A DNA stretch of 46,877 bases from Helicobacter apodemus (GTDB lineage: Bacteria; Campylobacterota; Campylobacteria; Campylobacterales; Helicobacteraceae). Every line of letters begins with the position of its first letter. Within the stretch, counting starts at the first letter, position 1. The translations under genes were made by a program, and so were the position numbers. Shown here piece by piece: positions 24,134-33,428 of this stretch. The notes under the pieces were generated by a model, which saw nothing but the letters and a program-made list of their open reading frames with translations, did no database searches and was not told the origin of the DNA. The stretch covers positions 1 to 46,877 of the forward strand of contig NZ_JRPC02000020.1 in the NCBI RefSeq assembly GCF_000765745.2, given 5' to 3'.

Positions 24134-25480
24134 TTATATTTGGCGATTTTTTAAAATATCGGCAATTAAGAAAGATAATTCAATTGCTTGATTAGCATTT
24201 AATCGAGGATCGCATTGTGTATTATAGTTACAGCCTAAATTTTCTTCTGTAATGGCTTGCATACCTCCTACACATTCTGTTACATCTTCACCTGTCATCT
24301 CTAAATGCACACCACCTGCATAAGTTCCGATGCTTCTATGAATCTCAAAAAAACTTTTAACTTCCTCTAAAATGCTGTCAAAATTGCGTGTTTTATACCC
24401 ACTCCCTGCTTTAATAGTATTTCCGTGCATAGGGTCAATACTCCAAAGTATCTCCCTGCCCTCATTTTTAATAGATTCTAAGAGTTTAGGTAATTTTTCT
24501 TTAATGGTTGTAGCCCCCATACGAATAATGAAGTTTAATCTCCCCGCCTCGTTATTTGGGTTTAAAATCTCACAAATGCCTAAAATATCCTCTTTTGTTG
24601 CATTAGGTCCTATTTTTACCCCTAAAGGATTATCTACACCGCGTAAAAATTCTAAATGAGCACCCTCTAAATTACGCGTTCTTTCACCAATCCAAAGCAT
24701 ATGTGCAGAGCAATCATACCATTGCCCAGTAAGATGATCTTGTCTTGTAAGGGATTCTTCATAATTTAGCAACAAAGCTTCGTGAGAAGTATAAAATTCT
24801 GTCTCACGCAAGGTAGGTGTATTAGTAGTATTAATACCACAGGCTTCCATAAAAGCTAGAGCTTGATTGATTTTATCTGTCATTTGTAGGTATCTATCCG
24901 TAGAAGCTCCGTGTGCAAAATCAAGATTCCATTTTTGTACTTTGTTTAAATTGGCTAATCCACCTTGTGCGAATGCACGAATGAGATTTAAGGTAGCAGC
25001 ACATTGATGATAGGCTTGCAATATTCTTTTAGGGTCAGCCTCTCTAGCTTTAGCTTCAAAAGCCATTCCATTAATAATATCCCCTCGATAGCTAGGTAAT
25101 GTAACACCGTCAATGGTTTCTGTATCATTACTTCTTGGTTTAGCAAATTGTCCAGCAAGTCGTCCAACTTTTACCACAGGAGAAGCACCTGCATAAGTTA
25201 AAACTACCGCCATTTGTAAAATAACTTTAAATAAATCACGAATCTTGATGGTATTAAAATCCGCAAAACTTTCTGCACAATCTCCACCTTGCAACAAAAA
25301 GGCTTCACCCCTAGAGACTTTAGCTAAATGTTTCTTTAAAGCCCTCGCCTCACCTGCAAATACTAGGGGGGGGAATTTACTTAATTCTTCTTCAACTTCT
25401 TTTAATAGTTTTATGTCATTATAAATTGGTTGTTGTAAGGCAACTTTTTTTCTCCAACTTTTTAGATTCCACTCTTGCAT
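24134..25480 (-). CDS. aroG: Class II DAHP synthase (3-deoxy-7-phosphoheptulonate synthase)
   Basis: The enzyme condenses phosphoenolpyruvate and erythrose 4-phosphate, the first step of the shikimate pathway to aromatic amino acids. The 448-residue length and motifs are those of the class II (plant/Helicobacter) type: [10 protein letters not shown] (about 35-44), [61 protein letters not shown], and [15 protein letters not shown]. An AGAGGAAA site precedes the ATG. A run of eight C in the coding strand (25366-25373) encodes the FPPL stretch and is a possible slippage site. The gene is separated from gltA by a terminator and has its own leader. Confidence 0.93.
   Translation of the reverse strand: MQEWNLKSWRKKVALQQPIYNDIKLLKEVEEELSKFPPLVFAGEARALKKHLAKVSRGEAFLLQGGDCAESFADFNTIKIRDLFKVILQMAVVLTYAGASPVVKVGRLAGQFAKPRSNDTETIDGVTLPSYRGDIINGMAFEAKAREADPKRILQAYHQCAATLNLIRAFAQGGLANLNKVQKWNLDFAHGASTDRYLQMTDKINQALAFMEACGINTTNTPTLRETEFYTSHEALLLNYEESLTRQDHLTGQWYDCSAHMLWIGERTRNLEGAHLEFLRGVDNPLGVKIGPNATKEDILGICEILNPNNEAGRLNFIIRMGATTIKEKLPKLLESIKNEGREILWSIDPMHGNTIKAGSGYKTRNFDSILEEVKSFFEIHRSIGTYAGGVHLEMTGEDVTECVGGMQAITEENLGCNYNTQCDPRLNANQAIELSFLIADILKNRQI
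25366..25373 (-). repeat. C8 homopolymer inside the DAHP synthase gene
   Basis: Eight G on the plus strand read as TTC CCC CCC CTA in the gene. Loss or gain of one base would shift the frame after about 38 codons. Tracts of this length are slippage-prone in Helicobacter and Campylobacter. Confidence 0.85.
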
Positions 25481-25519
25481 AAAATTTCCTCTATATATAT
25501 TGTAAATGTAATTGTAGTT

Positions 25520-25560
25520 AAAAAAGATTAAAAAGGACTAAGTAAGGGGTTCTACTTAGT
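25520..25560 (-). terminator. Rho-independent terminator of citrate synthase gene
   Basis: On the minus strand ACTAAGTA-GAACCCCT-TACTTAGT forms a perfect eight-pair stem 15 bases after the gltA stop, followed by CCTTTTTAATCTTTTTT. Stem plus T-rich tail make this a convincing intrinsic terminator separating gltA from aroG. Confidence 0.8.
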
Positions 25561-25575
25561 AAATTAGTAATAGTA

Positions 25576-26859
25576 TTATTTGCCTAAATAAACCTGTCTT
25601 GGGCGAGTAATTCTAATATTTGGAGTTTTGATATGTTCCATAACTTGTGCACACCAACCAGGCATTCTACCAATTACAAAAATGGGGGTAAAAAGTGACA
25701 CAGGGATTCTTAGAGCTGTTAGGATAATGCCACTATAAAAATCTACATTGGGATAAAGATTTCTTTCTTTGAAATAATCATCATTTAAAGCTACTTCCTC
25801 AAGTTTTTCTGCAATTTCACTGAAACGATCATTCATTTTAATCCCCTTTTTAGCTAATTCATCTTTCAAGCCTTTAATTGCTTTAGCTCTAGGATCATAA
25901 CTCTTATAAACGCGATGTCCAAATCCCATTAGTCGGAAAGGATCACTTTTGTCTTTCACCCTTGCGATAAATTTATCCACATTTTTAACATCCCCTATTT
26001 CTCTTAATTGATCTAGTACTTTTTCATTGGCACCTCCATGTGATGGTCCCCATAAAGCATTAATACCTGCTGAAATAGCTGTATAAGGATGAACTCCTGT
26101 TGAAGCTACATTCCTAACCGTTGTAGTAGAAGCATTTTGTCCGTGGTCTGCGTGTAGGGTAAAGATTTTATCTAATGCTTCCACTTCAAGGGGTAAAATC
26201 TCTTCTTCTCCGGATAAAGAATATTTCAATCTTCCATTAGGATATGCCCTTAACATATAAAGGAAGTTTTCTACATAACTACGACTAACATCTGGATAAA
26301 CAAAGGGAATACCAACAGAATTACGATAAGAAGAAGCGACTAAAGTTGTGATTTTGGCGATGATTCTTCTTGCCATAGTTTGGTAATCATCTTCATCACC
26401 CATTTCTTTATGGTCAAAGTAGAAAGTAGATAACGCAGATACTGCGGAACTAAGATTTGCCATAGGATGCCCACCATCTGGAAAGGCGCTAAAGATATTG
26501 ATTAATCCCTCGTGTAAAAAAGAGCGGTGTCTAAGTTCTAAATCAAACTCTTGGGATTGAATATCATCTTTTGGCAATTCTCCTGTAATTAATAATTTGG
26601 CAACATCAGTAAATTTATATTTTTCTACTAATTCTTCAATAGGTAGTCCTCTATAAAGTAATTGACCATTTTTGCCATCTATATAACTAATAGTTGATTC
26701 ACAGCCTGCAGTAGAGCTATAACCGGGATCATAAGAAAAAATATTGGTTTTTTCAAATAATTTACTAAAATTAACTGCTTTGGGTCCCCTTGTGCATTCA
26801 ATAAGCTCAAAGTCAAATTTTTCACCTGTTTCATTATTAATTAGTGTTATTGTTCCCAT
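25576..26859 (-). CDS. gltA: Citrate synthase
   Basis: The enzyme condenses acetyl-CoA and oxaloacetate to citrate, the entry to the TCA cycle. The 427 residues are typical of the hexameric type II (Gram-negative) enzyme. Seen are the N-terminal [83 protein letters not shown] and the C-terminal [18 protein letters not shown] with RPRQVY. It is distinct from PrpC at 11770-12897. A strong promoter (26953-26981) and a terminator (25520-25560) bracket it as a single-gene unit. Confidence 0.97.
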   Translation of the reverse strand: MGTITLINNETGEKFDFELIECTRGPKAVNFSKLFEKTNIFSYDPGYSSTAGCESTISYIDGKNGQLLYRGLPIEELVEKYKFTDVAKLLITGELPKDDIQSQEFDLELRHRSFLHEGLINIFSAFPDGGHPMANLSSAVSALSTFYFDHKEMGDEDDYQTMARRIIAKITTLVASSYRNSVGIPFVYPDVSRSYVENFLYMLRAYPNGRLKYSLSGEEEILPLEVEALDKIFTLHADHGQNASTTTVRNVASTGVHPYTAISAGINALWGPSHGGANEKVLDQLREIGDVKNVDKFIARVKDKSDPFRLMGFGHRVYKSYDPRAKAIKGLKDELAKKGIKMNDRFSEIAEKLEEVALNDDYFKERNLYPNVDFYSGIILTALRIPVSLFTPIFVIGRMPGWCAQVMEHIKTPNIRITRPRQVYLGK

Positions 26860-26952
26860 TTTAATTCCTTAAAGTTATTGTATGTTAATCAGTAAGTTGT
26901 AGGTTATAAACCCTAAGTTTCTTACCTCTATCTTTGGTGCTTATGCCTTTTG

Positions 26953-26981
26953 ATTTTACGGAATTTTAAAAAAAAAGTCAA
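26953..26981 (-). promoter_or_regulatory. Sigma70 promoter of citrate synthase gene
   Basis: On the minus strand TTGACT and TAAAAT are separated by exactly 17 bases, about 94 bases before the gltA ATG. A near-consensus -35 box is unusual in this group and suggests strong constitutive expression. Confidence 0.7.
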
Positions 26982-27034
26982 ATAAAATTTATCTTTACTT
27001 AAATAGTTAAAGAATGATTTACTATTTTTACACA

Positions 27035-27553
27035 TTAATTATAGATAATATCTATATCACTGCCAGGATTGAAATCAAAAATATTTTCATTTTTTAATGT
27101 ATTAAGTTTTATATTTTTAAAAACAATATGTATTTTGTTTTCTAAAGCATCTATAAAAGTGATTTCCTTAGGGATACCATCTTGAACTAAAATTGTATAA
27201 ATTACTCCTGCAACCTTAGCTTCATAGGTATTTTTATCAATTTTTTTTGCTTGTTGTATGAGGGATAAAATATTAAGATTTTCTTGGATATTTGTAATAA
27301 TGGCTTGTTGGAGTTTTGGTTCATAAATGATGCTTATGCTCTCTTGGATATAAATATCTTTAGGGATTGGTTTAGTATATCTCCATAAAGCATTACTTGG
27401 AGCTTGAATATAAATTTCTCCCTCATAAAGAATCTGTTCATTTTGGGAAGTAAGTGTTTGGATAAATTGTGCTTCAAAGCTTTGAATCTCATTTAATTCT
27501 ACCGCAGACGATAAGATTTTCAAAAAACATAAAGATACAATTATTTTCTTCAT
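27035..27553 (-). CDS. lolA: LolA outer-membrane lipoprotein carrier
   Basis: The periplasmic chaperone carries lipoproteins from the LolCDE-type complex to the outer membrane. The product (172 residues from the chosen ATG) has a signal peptide (KKIIVSLCFLKILSSA) and the LolA fold pattern: SFEAQFIQTLTS, GEIYIQAPSNALWRYTKPIP, IYEPKLQQAII, IPKEITFIDALENKI and FDFNPGSDI. The start at 27553 has a TGAGGAAAA site; a longer frame to 27586 lacks one. It diverges from secA, and the order lolA, secA, LolC/E-type permease is also that of H. pylori HP0785-HP0787, as remembered. Confidence 0.88.
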   Translation of the reverse strand: MKKIIVSLCFLKILSSAVELNEIQSFEAQFIQTLTSQNEQILYEGEIYIQAPSNALWRYTKPIPKDIYIQESISIIYEPKLQQAIITNIQENLNILSLIQQAKKIDKNTYEAKVAGVIYTILVQDGIPKEITFIDALENKIHIVFKNIKLNTLKNENIFDFNPGSDIDIIYN

Positions 27554-27670
27554 TAAATTTTCCTCAATTTTGATTATTTTTAGCATTTTAGCTAACTAGT
27601 ATCGCAATTATGATAAAATCTTGCTTTTAATATCCCCATATTTTAAATTCGAGAAAGAAGGTTATTTATA

Positions 27671-30229
27671 ATGATAGCAAATCTTACAAAAAATTTTTTT
27701 AGTAGTAGGAATGATCGTCTTGTCAAACATTATCAAAAAGAAGTTAAAAAGATTAATAATTTAGAATCTCACTATGAAGCCTTAAATGATAAAGAGTTGC
27801 AAGAAGCCTTTGAGGCATTAAAGAGTCAAGTTCGACAATCAGCAGATCCCCAAGAAGAGTTGCAAAAAGTGCTTTTTCGCTCTTTTGCTATTACAAGAGA
27901 AGCTAGTAAGAGGATTCTCAATATGCGTCATTTTGATGTGCAGCTTATTGGGGGTATGGTATTACATGTAGGTAAAATTGCTGAAATGAAAACAGGAGAA
28001 GGAAAAACTCTTGTAGCAACCTTACCAGTATGCCTTAATGCAATGACGGGGGAAAGTGTGCATATTGTTACGGTTAATGATTATCTAGCTAAAAGAGATG
28101 CAGAGACTATGCGACCCTTATATGAGTTTTTAGGGTTTAGTGTTGGGGTTATTGTGGGTGGATATTATGATGATGAAGATAGGCTAAAACAATATGCTTG
28201 TAATATTGTTTATGGCACTAATAATGAATTTGGATTTGATTATTTACGCGATAATATGAAATATGATTTTCAACAAAAAGTGCAAAAACATCATTATTTT
28301 GCCATTATTGATGAAGTAGATTCAATCCTTATTGATGAAGCAAGGACACCGCTTATTATCTCTGGTCCTGCAAATAGGACTTTGGATAATTATAAAATCG
28401 CTAATGAAGTTGCCTTAAAATTGAAAGAAGAAGAGCATTATAGTATTGATGAGAAAAATCGTGTTATTTTATTAACAGAATCTGGGATTAGCGAAGCAGA
28501 GAGGCTTTTTAATATTGATAACCTATATAGTATAGAAAATGCAATTTTAGCCCACCATTTAGACCAAGCTTTAAAAGCTAATAATCTTTTTAAAAAGGAT
28601 AAAGATTATGTATTGCGTGATGGGGAAGTCGTTATTGTTGATGAATTTACGGGACGATTAAGTGAGGGAAGGAGATTTAGTGAGGGATTGCATCAAGCCT
28701 TAGAAGCTAAAGAAAATGTAAAAATAAAAGAAGAATCTCAAACCCTTGCAGATATTACTTACCAAAATTATTTTAGGCTTTATGAAAAGTTATCGGGTAT
28801 GACAGGGACAGCACAAACAGAAGCTAGTGAATTTTTACAAATTTACAATCTTGAAGTAATTTCTATTCCAACTAATATTCCTGTTCATAGAAGGGATTTG
28901 AATGATTTAATCTATAAAACAGAAAAAGAGAAATTTAAAGCTCTCATACAAAAAATCATAGAACTTCATAAAAATGGGCAACCTATATTAGTAGGGACCG
29001 CTTCGATTGAAAAAAGTGAGAAAATCCACGAACTTTTAAAGGCACAAAGGATTCCGCATTCTGTTTTAAATGCTAAACAACACGCACAAGAAGCAGAGAT
29101 TATCAAAGATGCTGGAAAAAAGGGGGCGGTAACCATTGCTACAAATATGGCAGGAAGAGGAGTGGATATAAAGATTGATGATGAAGTAAGAGAGCTTGGG
29201 GGGCTTTATATTATAGGGACAGAAAGACACGAATCTAGAAGAATTGATAACCAATTGCGGGGTAGAAGTGGAAGACAAGGAGATCCTGGAACAAGTCAAT
29301 TTTATTTAAGTTTAGAGGATTCTTTATTGAGGATTTTTGGTAGTGATAGGATTAAAAATATTATGGATAAATTAGGGCTTGATGAGGGAGAGCATATAGA
29401 ATCTAAACTTGTAACAAGATCTGTTGAAAGCGCACAAAAAAAAATTGAAAGTATGCATTTTGAAGCAAGAAAGCATCTTTTGGAATATGATGATGTGGCT
29501 AATGAGCAAAGAAAGGCTATTTATCGTGTAAGGAATGAGCTTTTAGATCCTAACCAAAATATCACGCATCGTATTATTGAAAATAGACAAGAATGTATTG
29601 CCCTGCTCTTGCAAAAAGCTGAAGTTTTTAGTAATGAGGATGATTTAAATGCACTTTGTGGATTAGCTTTAGAGGATTTTAATATTACCCTAGAAGCAGA
29701 AGCACTTAAAGAATATTACCAAAAGCATAATAATTTTGAAACCTATTTAGATAGGGTTTTAACACAAGCCTATGAAGAAAAAATGTCTTCTTTAAATGAA
29801 AAAACGCGGAATGAAATAGAAAAGCTTATCTATTTACAAACATTAGATAATCTATGGAGAGAGCATTTATATACAATGGATAACTTAAAAACAGGGATTG
29901 GCTTAAGGGGGTATAACCAAAAAGATCCTTTAGTGGAGTATAAAAAAGAGAGTTTTAATCTTTTTTTAGATCTTATTAAGCAAATTAAATACACAAGTAT
30001 TAAAATGCTACATAAAGTTCAACTAAACCCTCTTAATGAAGATATACAAGAAGAGGCAAAACACACTAAATTAAAACTTGAACAAAATAATACTCATCTA
30101 CAAACCAATGATTCTTCATTTATGTCTAAAAAACCTGTTAGAAATGAACCCTGCCCTTGTGGAAGTGGAAAAAAATATAAAAATTGTTGTGGAAAAAGCG
30201 GTCCTAAACAAGGAATCTTAGCTCAATGA
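27671..30229 (+). CDS. secA: Preprotein translocase ATPase SecA
   Basis: SecA drives export of unfolded proteins through SecYEG. The 852 residues show the Walker A MKTGEGKT (106-113), the [19 protein letters not shown] motor segment, PPXD region, [45 protein letters not shown] and the C-terminal zinc finger [13 protein letters not shown]. Both the full motor and the metal-binding SecB/ribosome contact tail are present. The stop overlaps the permease start in an ATGA junction, so the two are co-translated. Confidence 0.98.
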   Translation: MIANLTKNFFSSRNDRLVKHYQKEVKKINNLESHYEALNDKELQEAFEALKSQVRQSADPQEELQKVLFRSFAITREASKRILNMRHFDVQLIGGMVLHVGKIAEMKTGEGKTLVATLPVCLNAMTGESVHIVTVNDYLAKRDAETMRPLYEFLGFSVGVIVGGYYDDEDRLKQYACNIVYGTNNEFGFDYLRDNMKYDFQQKVQKHHYFAIIDEVDSILIDEARTPLIISGPANRTLDNYKIANEVALKLKEEEHYSIDEKNRVILLTESGISEAERLFNIDNLYSIENAILAHHLDQALKANNLFKKDKDYVLRDGEVVIVDEFTGRLSEGRRFSEGLHQALEAKENVKIKEESQTLADITYQNYFRLYEKLSGMTGTAQTEASEFLQIYNLEVISIPTNIPVHRRDLNDLIYKTEKEKFKALIQKIIELHKNGQPILVGTASIEKSEKIHELLKAQRIPHSVLNAKQHAQEAEIIKDAGKKGAVTIATNMAGRGVDIKIDDEVRELGGLYIIGTERHESRRIDNQLRGRSGRQGDPGTSQFYLSLEDSLLRIFGSDRIKNIMDKLGLDEGEHIESKLVTRSVESAQKKIESMHFEARKHLLEYDDVANEQRKAIYRVRNELLDPNQNITHRIIENRQECIALLLQKAEVFSNEDDLNALCGLALEDFNITLEAEALKEYYQKHNNFETYLDRVLTQAYEEKMSSLNEKTRNEIEKLIYLQTLDNLWREHLYTMDNLKTGIGLRGYNQKDPLVEYKKESFNLFLDLIKQIKYTSIKMLHKVQLNPLNEDIQEEAKHTKLKLEQNNTHLQTNDSSFMSKKPVRNEPCPCGSGKKYKNCCGKSGPKQGILAQ

Positions 30230-31461
30230 GTTCCCCAATAATCCCTTTTTTAATCAAACGTTATTTACGTTTTAACAAACGACAACCCTTTATTTCTATA
30301 TCCGCTATTCTTGCATTTTTTGGGATTTGTGTAGGTGTAATGGTTTTAATTGTTGCAATGGCATTAATGAATGGTTTTGATAAAGAGTTTGAACGCAAAC
30401 TCTTTGTGATGAATTATCCCCTAACAATGTTTTCTAATTATTTAGAGAAAATAGACAAACAAACTTTAGAAACTTTAGAAACGGATTTTCCTCATTTGAA
30501 ATTTAGCCCTTTTATCCAAACACAAGCATTTTCCAAAATGGGACAGAGATTAGAAGGTGGTATTGTTTTTGGTGTAGATTTTCAAAGAGAGGCTTTAATA
30601 AATCCTATATTTGCTAAAGCTTACCAAGAAGCACAAACTTCTTATAAACAAATCTACCAAGCACCTTATATACCAAATACTTTTGATGTAATTGTTGGTG
30701 AGGGGTTAAAAGAATATTATGGATTACAATACCAATCTAATTTGCTTTTAATTTTTACCAATGCAATGCCTAATGCAATGAGTATTTCCCCAACTATAAA
30801 ACGTTTTAATGTTAATGGGTTTTTTCATTCTGGGTTATTAGCTTATGACAAAGGCTATATTTATACTACTCTTGAATCTTTAAGTATTATTAAAAATATG
30901 CCTAAAGATACTTATGATGGGATACATATCTACTCTAATAATCCCCAAAAAGATATTTTACTGCTTCAAGAAAGATACCCGCAGACGAAAATCATTGGCT
31001 GGTGGGAACAAAATGGGAATTTTTTTGCCGCTTTAGCGTTAGAAAAAAGAGCGCTTTTTATTGTTTTAATGCTTATTATATTGATAGCTTCTTTAAATAT
31101 TATTACTTCTTTATTAATGACAATAATGAATAGAAGAAAAGAAATTGCCCTTTTACTGACTATGGGAGCAAGTATTCAAGAAATTAAAAAAACTTTTCTT
31201 TATCTAGGGAATCTTATTGGGATTAGTGGAATGCTTTGTGGTTGCACGCTTGCTGCTATCATTCTTTTTATTTTATCAAATTTCTCTGTAATTTCCCTCC
31301 CTGCTGATGTTTATGGAAGTTCGAAACTCCCATTAGAACTCTCTTTAATTGATTTGATTTTTATTATCAGTGGCTCACTCATAATTATATTCCTTTCCTC
31401 TTATTATCCTGCTAAAAAAGCTATACAAATGGATCCTTTACAAGTTTTACGCAATGAGTGA
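30226..31461 (+). CDS. LolC/LolE-type lipoprotein-releasing permease
   Basis: The 411-residue inner-membrane protein has TM1 at about 23-49, a large periplasmic MacB-like domain (50-270) and three C-terminal membrane segments (about 275-300, 322-350, 372-395) of FtsX type. The cytoplasmic loop [16 protein letters not shown] contacts the ATPase. Campylobacterota often have one LolC/E hybrid that forms a homodimer with LolD to release outer-membrane lipoproteins to LolA. LolD is not in the window. The start overlaps the secA stop by four bases, and the end overlaps the radical SAM gene by eight bases. Confidence 0.85.
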   Translation: MSSPIIPFLIKRYLRFNKRQPFISISAILAFFGICVGVMVLIVAMALMNGFDKEFERKLFVMNYPLTMFSNYLEKIDKQTLETLETDFPHLKFSPFIQTQAFSKMGQRLEGGIVFGVDFQREALINPIFAKAYQEAQTSYKQIYQAPYIPNTFDVIVGEGLKEYYGLQYQSNLLLIFTNAMPNAMSISPTIKRFNVNGFFHSGLLAYDKGYIYTTLESLSIIKNMPKDTYDGIHIYSNNPQKDILLLQERYPQTKIIGWWEQNGNFFAALALEKRALFIVLMLIILIASLNIITSLLMTIMNRRKEIALLLTMGASIQEIKKTFLYLGNLIGISGMLCGCTLAAIILFILSNFSVISLPADVYGSSKLPLELSLIDLIFIISGSLIIIFLSSYYPAKKAIQMDPLQVLRNE

Positions 31462-32329
31462 AAAATTTGAAAAAATCTTTATAGAAATTACAAACTTCTG
31501 CGGACTTGATTGTTCCTTTTGTACACCTAAAAAACAAGTAAAAAAGCTAATGCCACTTGAGGATTTTAAGAAAGTTACACAAAAAGTTTCACCTTATACA
31601 AAACTCTGTGCTTTACATATTTTAGGTGATCCCCTTAGTGTTAAAAATCTATCGCAATATCTACAAATCGCACAATCTTATAATTTAAAACTAGAAATAA
31701 CTAGTAGTGGATTTTATCTTGAAGATAACATTGATTTACTTTTAAATACTCCTTGTATCCACCAAATTAATATTTCCTTAATGAGTGCTTTATACCAAAG
31801 TAAAGCTGTTAATCTTAAGGAATATTTTCAACCGATTTTAAGACTCTGTAAGATGCACCAAGAACTAAAAAGTGAAAAATTTATTAATTTAAGACTTTGG
31901 AATTTAGATAAAAATTTCAATCCCCCTGCCCTCAATACAGAAGTTTATAATTTGCTAAAGCGATATTTTGCATTTCGAGAAACCTCTGCTTTGAAGATTC
32001 GCCTAAATTACAAAATTTTTCTTCATCAAGCAAGATGTTTTGAGTGGGCAAATGTAGATTCTACAATTTCATATAAAAAAGGATTTTGTTATGGGGGTAT
32101 AAAGCAGCTTGGAATCCTTTGTGATGGGAGAGTTGTTCCTTGTTGCTTTGATACTAAGGGTATTATCAACTTAGGCAATATTTTAGAAGAATCTTTAGAG
32201 GAGATTTTACAAAAGCAAAGAATAAAATCTTTAGTGCAGGGATTTAAAGATAATAATCTTGTAGAATTGCTTTGTCAATCTTGCAGTTATCCTCAATATT
32301 TAGCCTCTAAGTCTCCTTGTAGGAATTGA
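31454..32329 (+). CDS. Radical SAM protein with SPASM-like C-terminal cluster motif
   Basis: The 291-residue enzyme has the radical SAM triad C16-x3-C20-x2-C23 (NFCGLDCSFC) for the iron-sulfur cluster that cleaves S-adenosylmethionine. It has a glycine motif region (LHILGDPL) and a C-terminal SPASM-type Cys set (FCYGG, then LCDGRVVPCCFDTKG, then LCQSCSYP) for a second cluster. Family members modify peptides or act as maturases; the substrate is unknown. It overlaps the permease gene by eight bases and is the last gene of the secA run. Its last 37 bases overlap the convergent pseudouridine synthase gene. Confidence 0.8.
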   Translation: MSEKFEKIFIEITNFCGLDCSFCTPKKQVKKLMPLEDFKKVTQKVSPYTKLCALHILGDPLSVKNLSQYLQIAQSYNLKLEITSSGFYLEDNIDLLLNTPCIHQINISLMSALYQSKAVNLKEYFQPILRLCKMHQELKSEKFINLRLWNLDKNFNPPALNTEVYNLLKRYFAFRETSALKIRLNYKIFLHQARCFEWANVDSTISYKKGFCYGGIKQLGILCDGRVVPCCFDTKGIINLGNILEESLEEILQKQRIKSLVQGFKDNNLVELLCQSCSYPQYLASKSPCRN

Positions 32330-33057
32330 TGAAGTTTATTGTATTCCCCCCTTGTTAAAAACCTAACTTTTCCACTGGGGAGATTATTTAAAGAGACAAA
32401 GCCATAAGCAATGCGTTTTAAATCTAGTATTTCTAACCCAAAATGGCTAAAAAACCTCCTTAACTCCCTATTCTTACCTTCATTGATAATCACTTTAAGC
32501 TTTGAAAATTTTTTTGTATTTTTAATGACTTCATAGCCTAAAAAAGGTGAAAATTCCATAGATTGGATAGGGCTTTTAAAATGCCCACCTTTGGTAGCAT
32601 CCTCTAAGTTTAACCCACTCTCCATAGTATCAAAAACTCTCTCTTTAATAAAACCAGAAAATTTCAATAAATAAACTCTCTCTAATTTGCTCTCCATAAG
32701 TTTTGTTACAACACTTATATCATCACTTAATAAGAGTAGCCCTTCACTAGCAAAATCAAGCCTACCAATAGGTGTAAAATGAGCAAATCTCTTAGGCAAG
32801 GAATCAAAAATGGTCTTGCGTCCCCTATCATCTTTTTTGCTAACTAGTTCACCTTTTGGTTTATTATAAACAATAAGAGTGTATGCTTCCCTTTCTTTTA
32901 GTAATTTATCATTGACATAGACTTTTTGATTTTCAACCTGATAAGAAAAATCTTGAATAATCCTTTTATTGATAGAAACTCTACCTTCTTGGATAAGCTT
33001 ATCGGCTTCTCTCCTTGAATATGTAGAATGATGGGCGATATATTGATTAAGACGCAT
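32293..33057 (-). CDS. rRNA pseudouridine synthase, RsuA/RluB family
   Basis: The enzyme isomerises a uridine in rRNA. An S4 RNA-binding domain (MRLNQYIAHHSTYSRREADK to about residue 60) precedes the catalytic domain with YNKPKGELVSKKDD and the catalytic Asp motif GRLDFASEGLLLLSDD (about 97-112). INEGKNRELRRFFSHFG follows near the C-terminus, diagnostic for the RsuA/RluB/E/F group. Which base it modifies cannot be told from sequence; RluB is most likely because of the S4 domain and length. It starts directly at the stop of the SUI1-like gene and converges on the radical SAM gene. Confidence 0.88.
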   Translation of the reverse strand: MRLNQYIAHHSTYSRREADKLIQEGRVSINKRIIQDFSYQVENQKVYVNDKLLKEREAYTLIVYNKPKGELVSKKDDRGRKTIFDSLPKRFAHFTPIGRLDFASEGLLLLSDDISVVTKLMESKLERVYLLKFSGFIKERVFDTMESGLNLEDATKGGHFKSPIQSMEFSPFLGYEVIKNTKKFSKLKVIINEGKNRELRRFFSHFGLEILDLKRIAYGFVSLNNLPSGKVRFLTRGEYNKLHQFLQGDLEAKY

Positions 33058-33428
33058 TATTTATTAAAGCAAAAAAATTCTTTTTTTAAAAGTTTTTTAA
33101 GAATCTCTAAATGCTCCCCTTGAAACTCTAGTAAATACCCTTTTTTATAGACTTTTAAACTCCCCCCACAAGCAAGGGTTTTCTTGATTTTTTTTAAAAC
33201 CTTTTGCATAGTGGATTTTTCTTCATAAAATATTCCACAAAGTGTAATATCTTTTCCTTTACGTTTTTGAGAGTTTATCCATAAAGTATAAGAATCCCTG
33301 TTTTTAACTTCTAAGGGAATATTGCAAACACATTGGCTTTGGAGATTCTTGCATTGCTTACAAACTTCATCAATCCCATCACAAAAATTTGCTTCTAATT
33401 TGAAATGATTGAAATTTAACCCACCCAT
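33057..33428 (-). CDS. SUI1/YciH-like protein with an N-terminal cysteine cluster
   Basis: Residues 54-115 match the SUI1/eIF1 fold of bacterial YciH: KRKGKDITLCGIFY, a helix with KVLKKIKKTLACGGSLK, then LLEFQGEH-x-EILKKLL, the usual QGDH-like ending. YciH proteins bind the small ribosomal subunit and can influence start-site choice. The N-terminal 40 residues carry five Cys (16, 23, 26, 33, 35), including C-x2-C and C-x-C, which could bind zinc, as in some archaeal and bacterial relatives. It overlaps the dnaE end by 13 bases and touches the pseudouridine synthase gene, so all three are probably co-transcribed. Confidence 0.75.
   Translation of the reverse strand: MGGLNFNHFKLEANFCDGIDEVCKQCKNLQSQCVCNIPLEVKNRDSYTLWINSQKRKGKDITLCGIFYEEKSTMQKVLKKIKKTLACGGSLKVYKKGYLLEFQGEHLEILKKLLKKEFFCFNK

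Noticed and set aside
11770-26859. Two citrate synthase-type genes as a recent duplication
   Set aside because: PrpC and GltA are different, long-separated subfamilies with different lengths and contexts; having both is normal.
30061-30229. Separate small zinc protein at the end of secA
   Set aside because: The [13 protein letters not shown] motif is the normal C-terminal metal-binding tail of SecA in the same frame.
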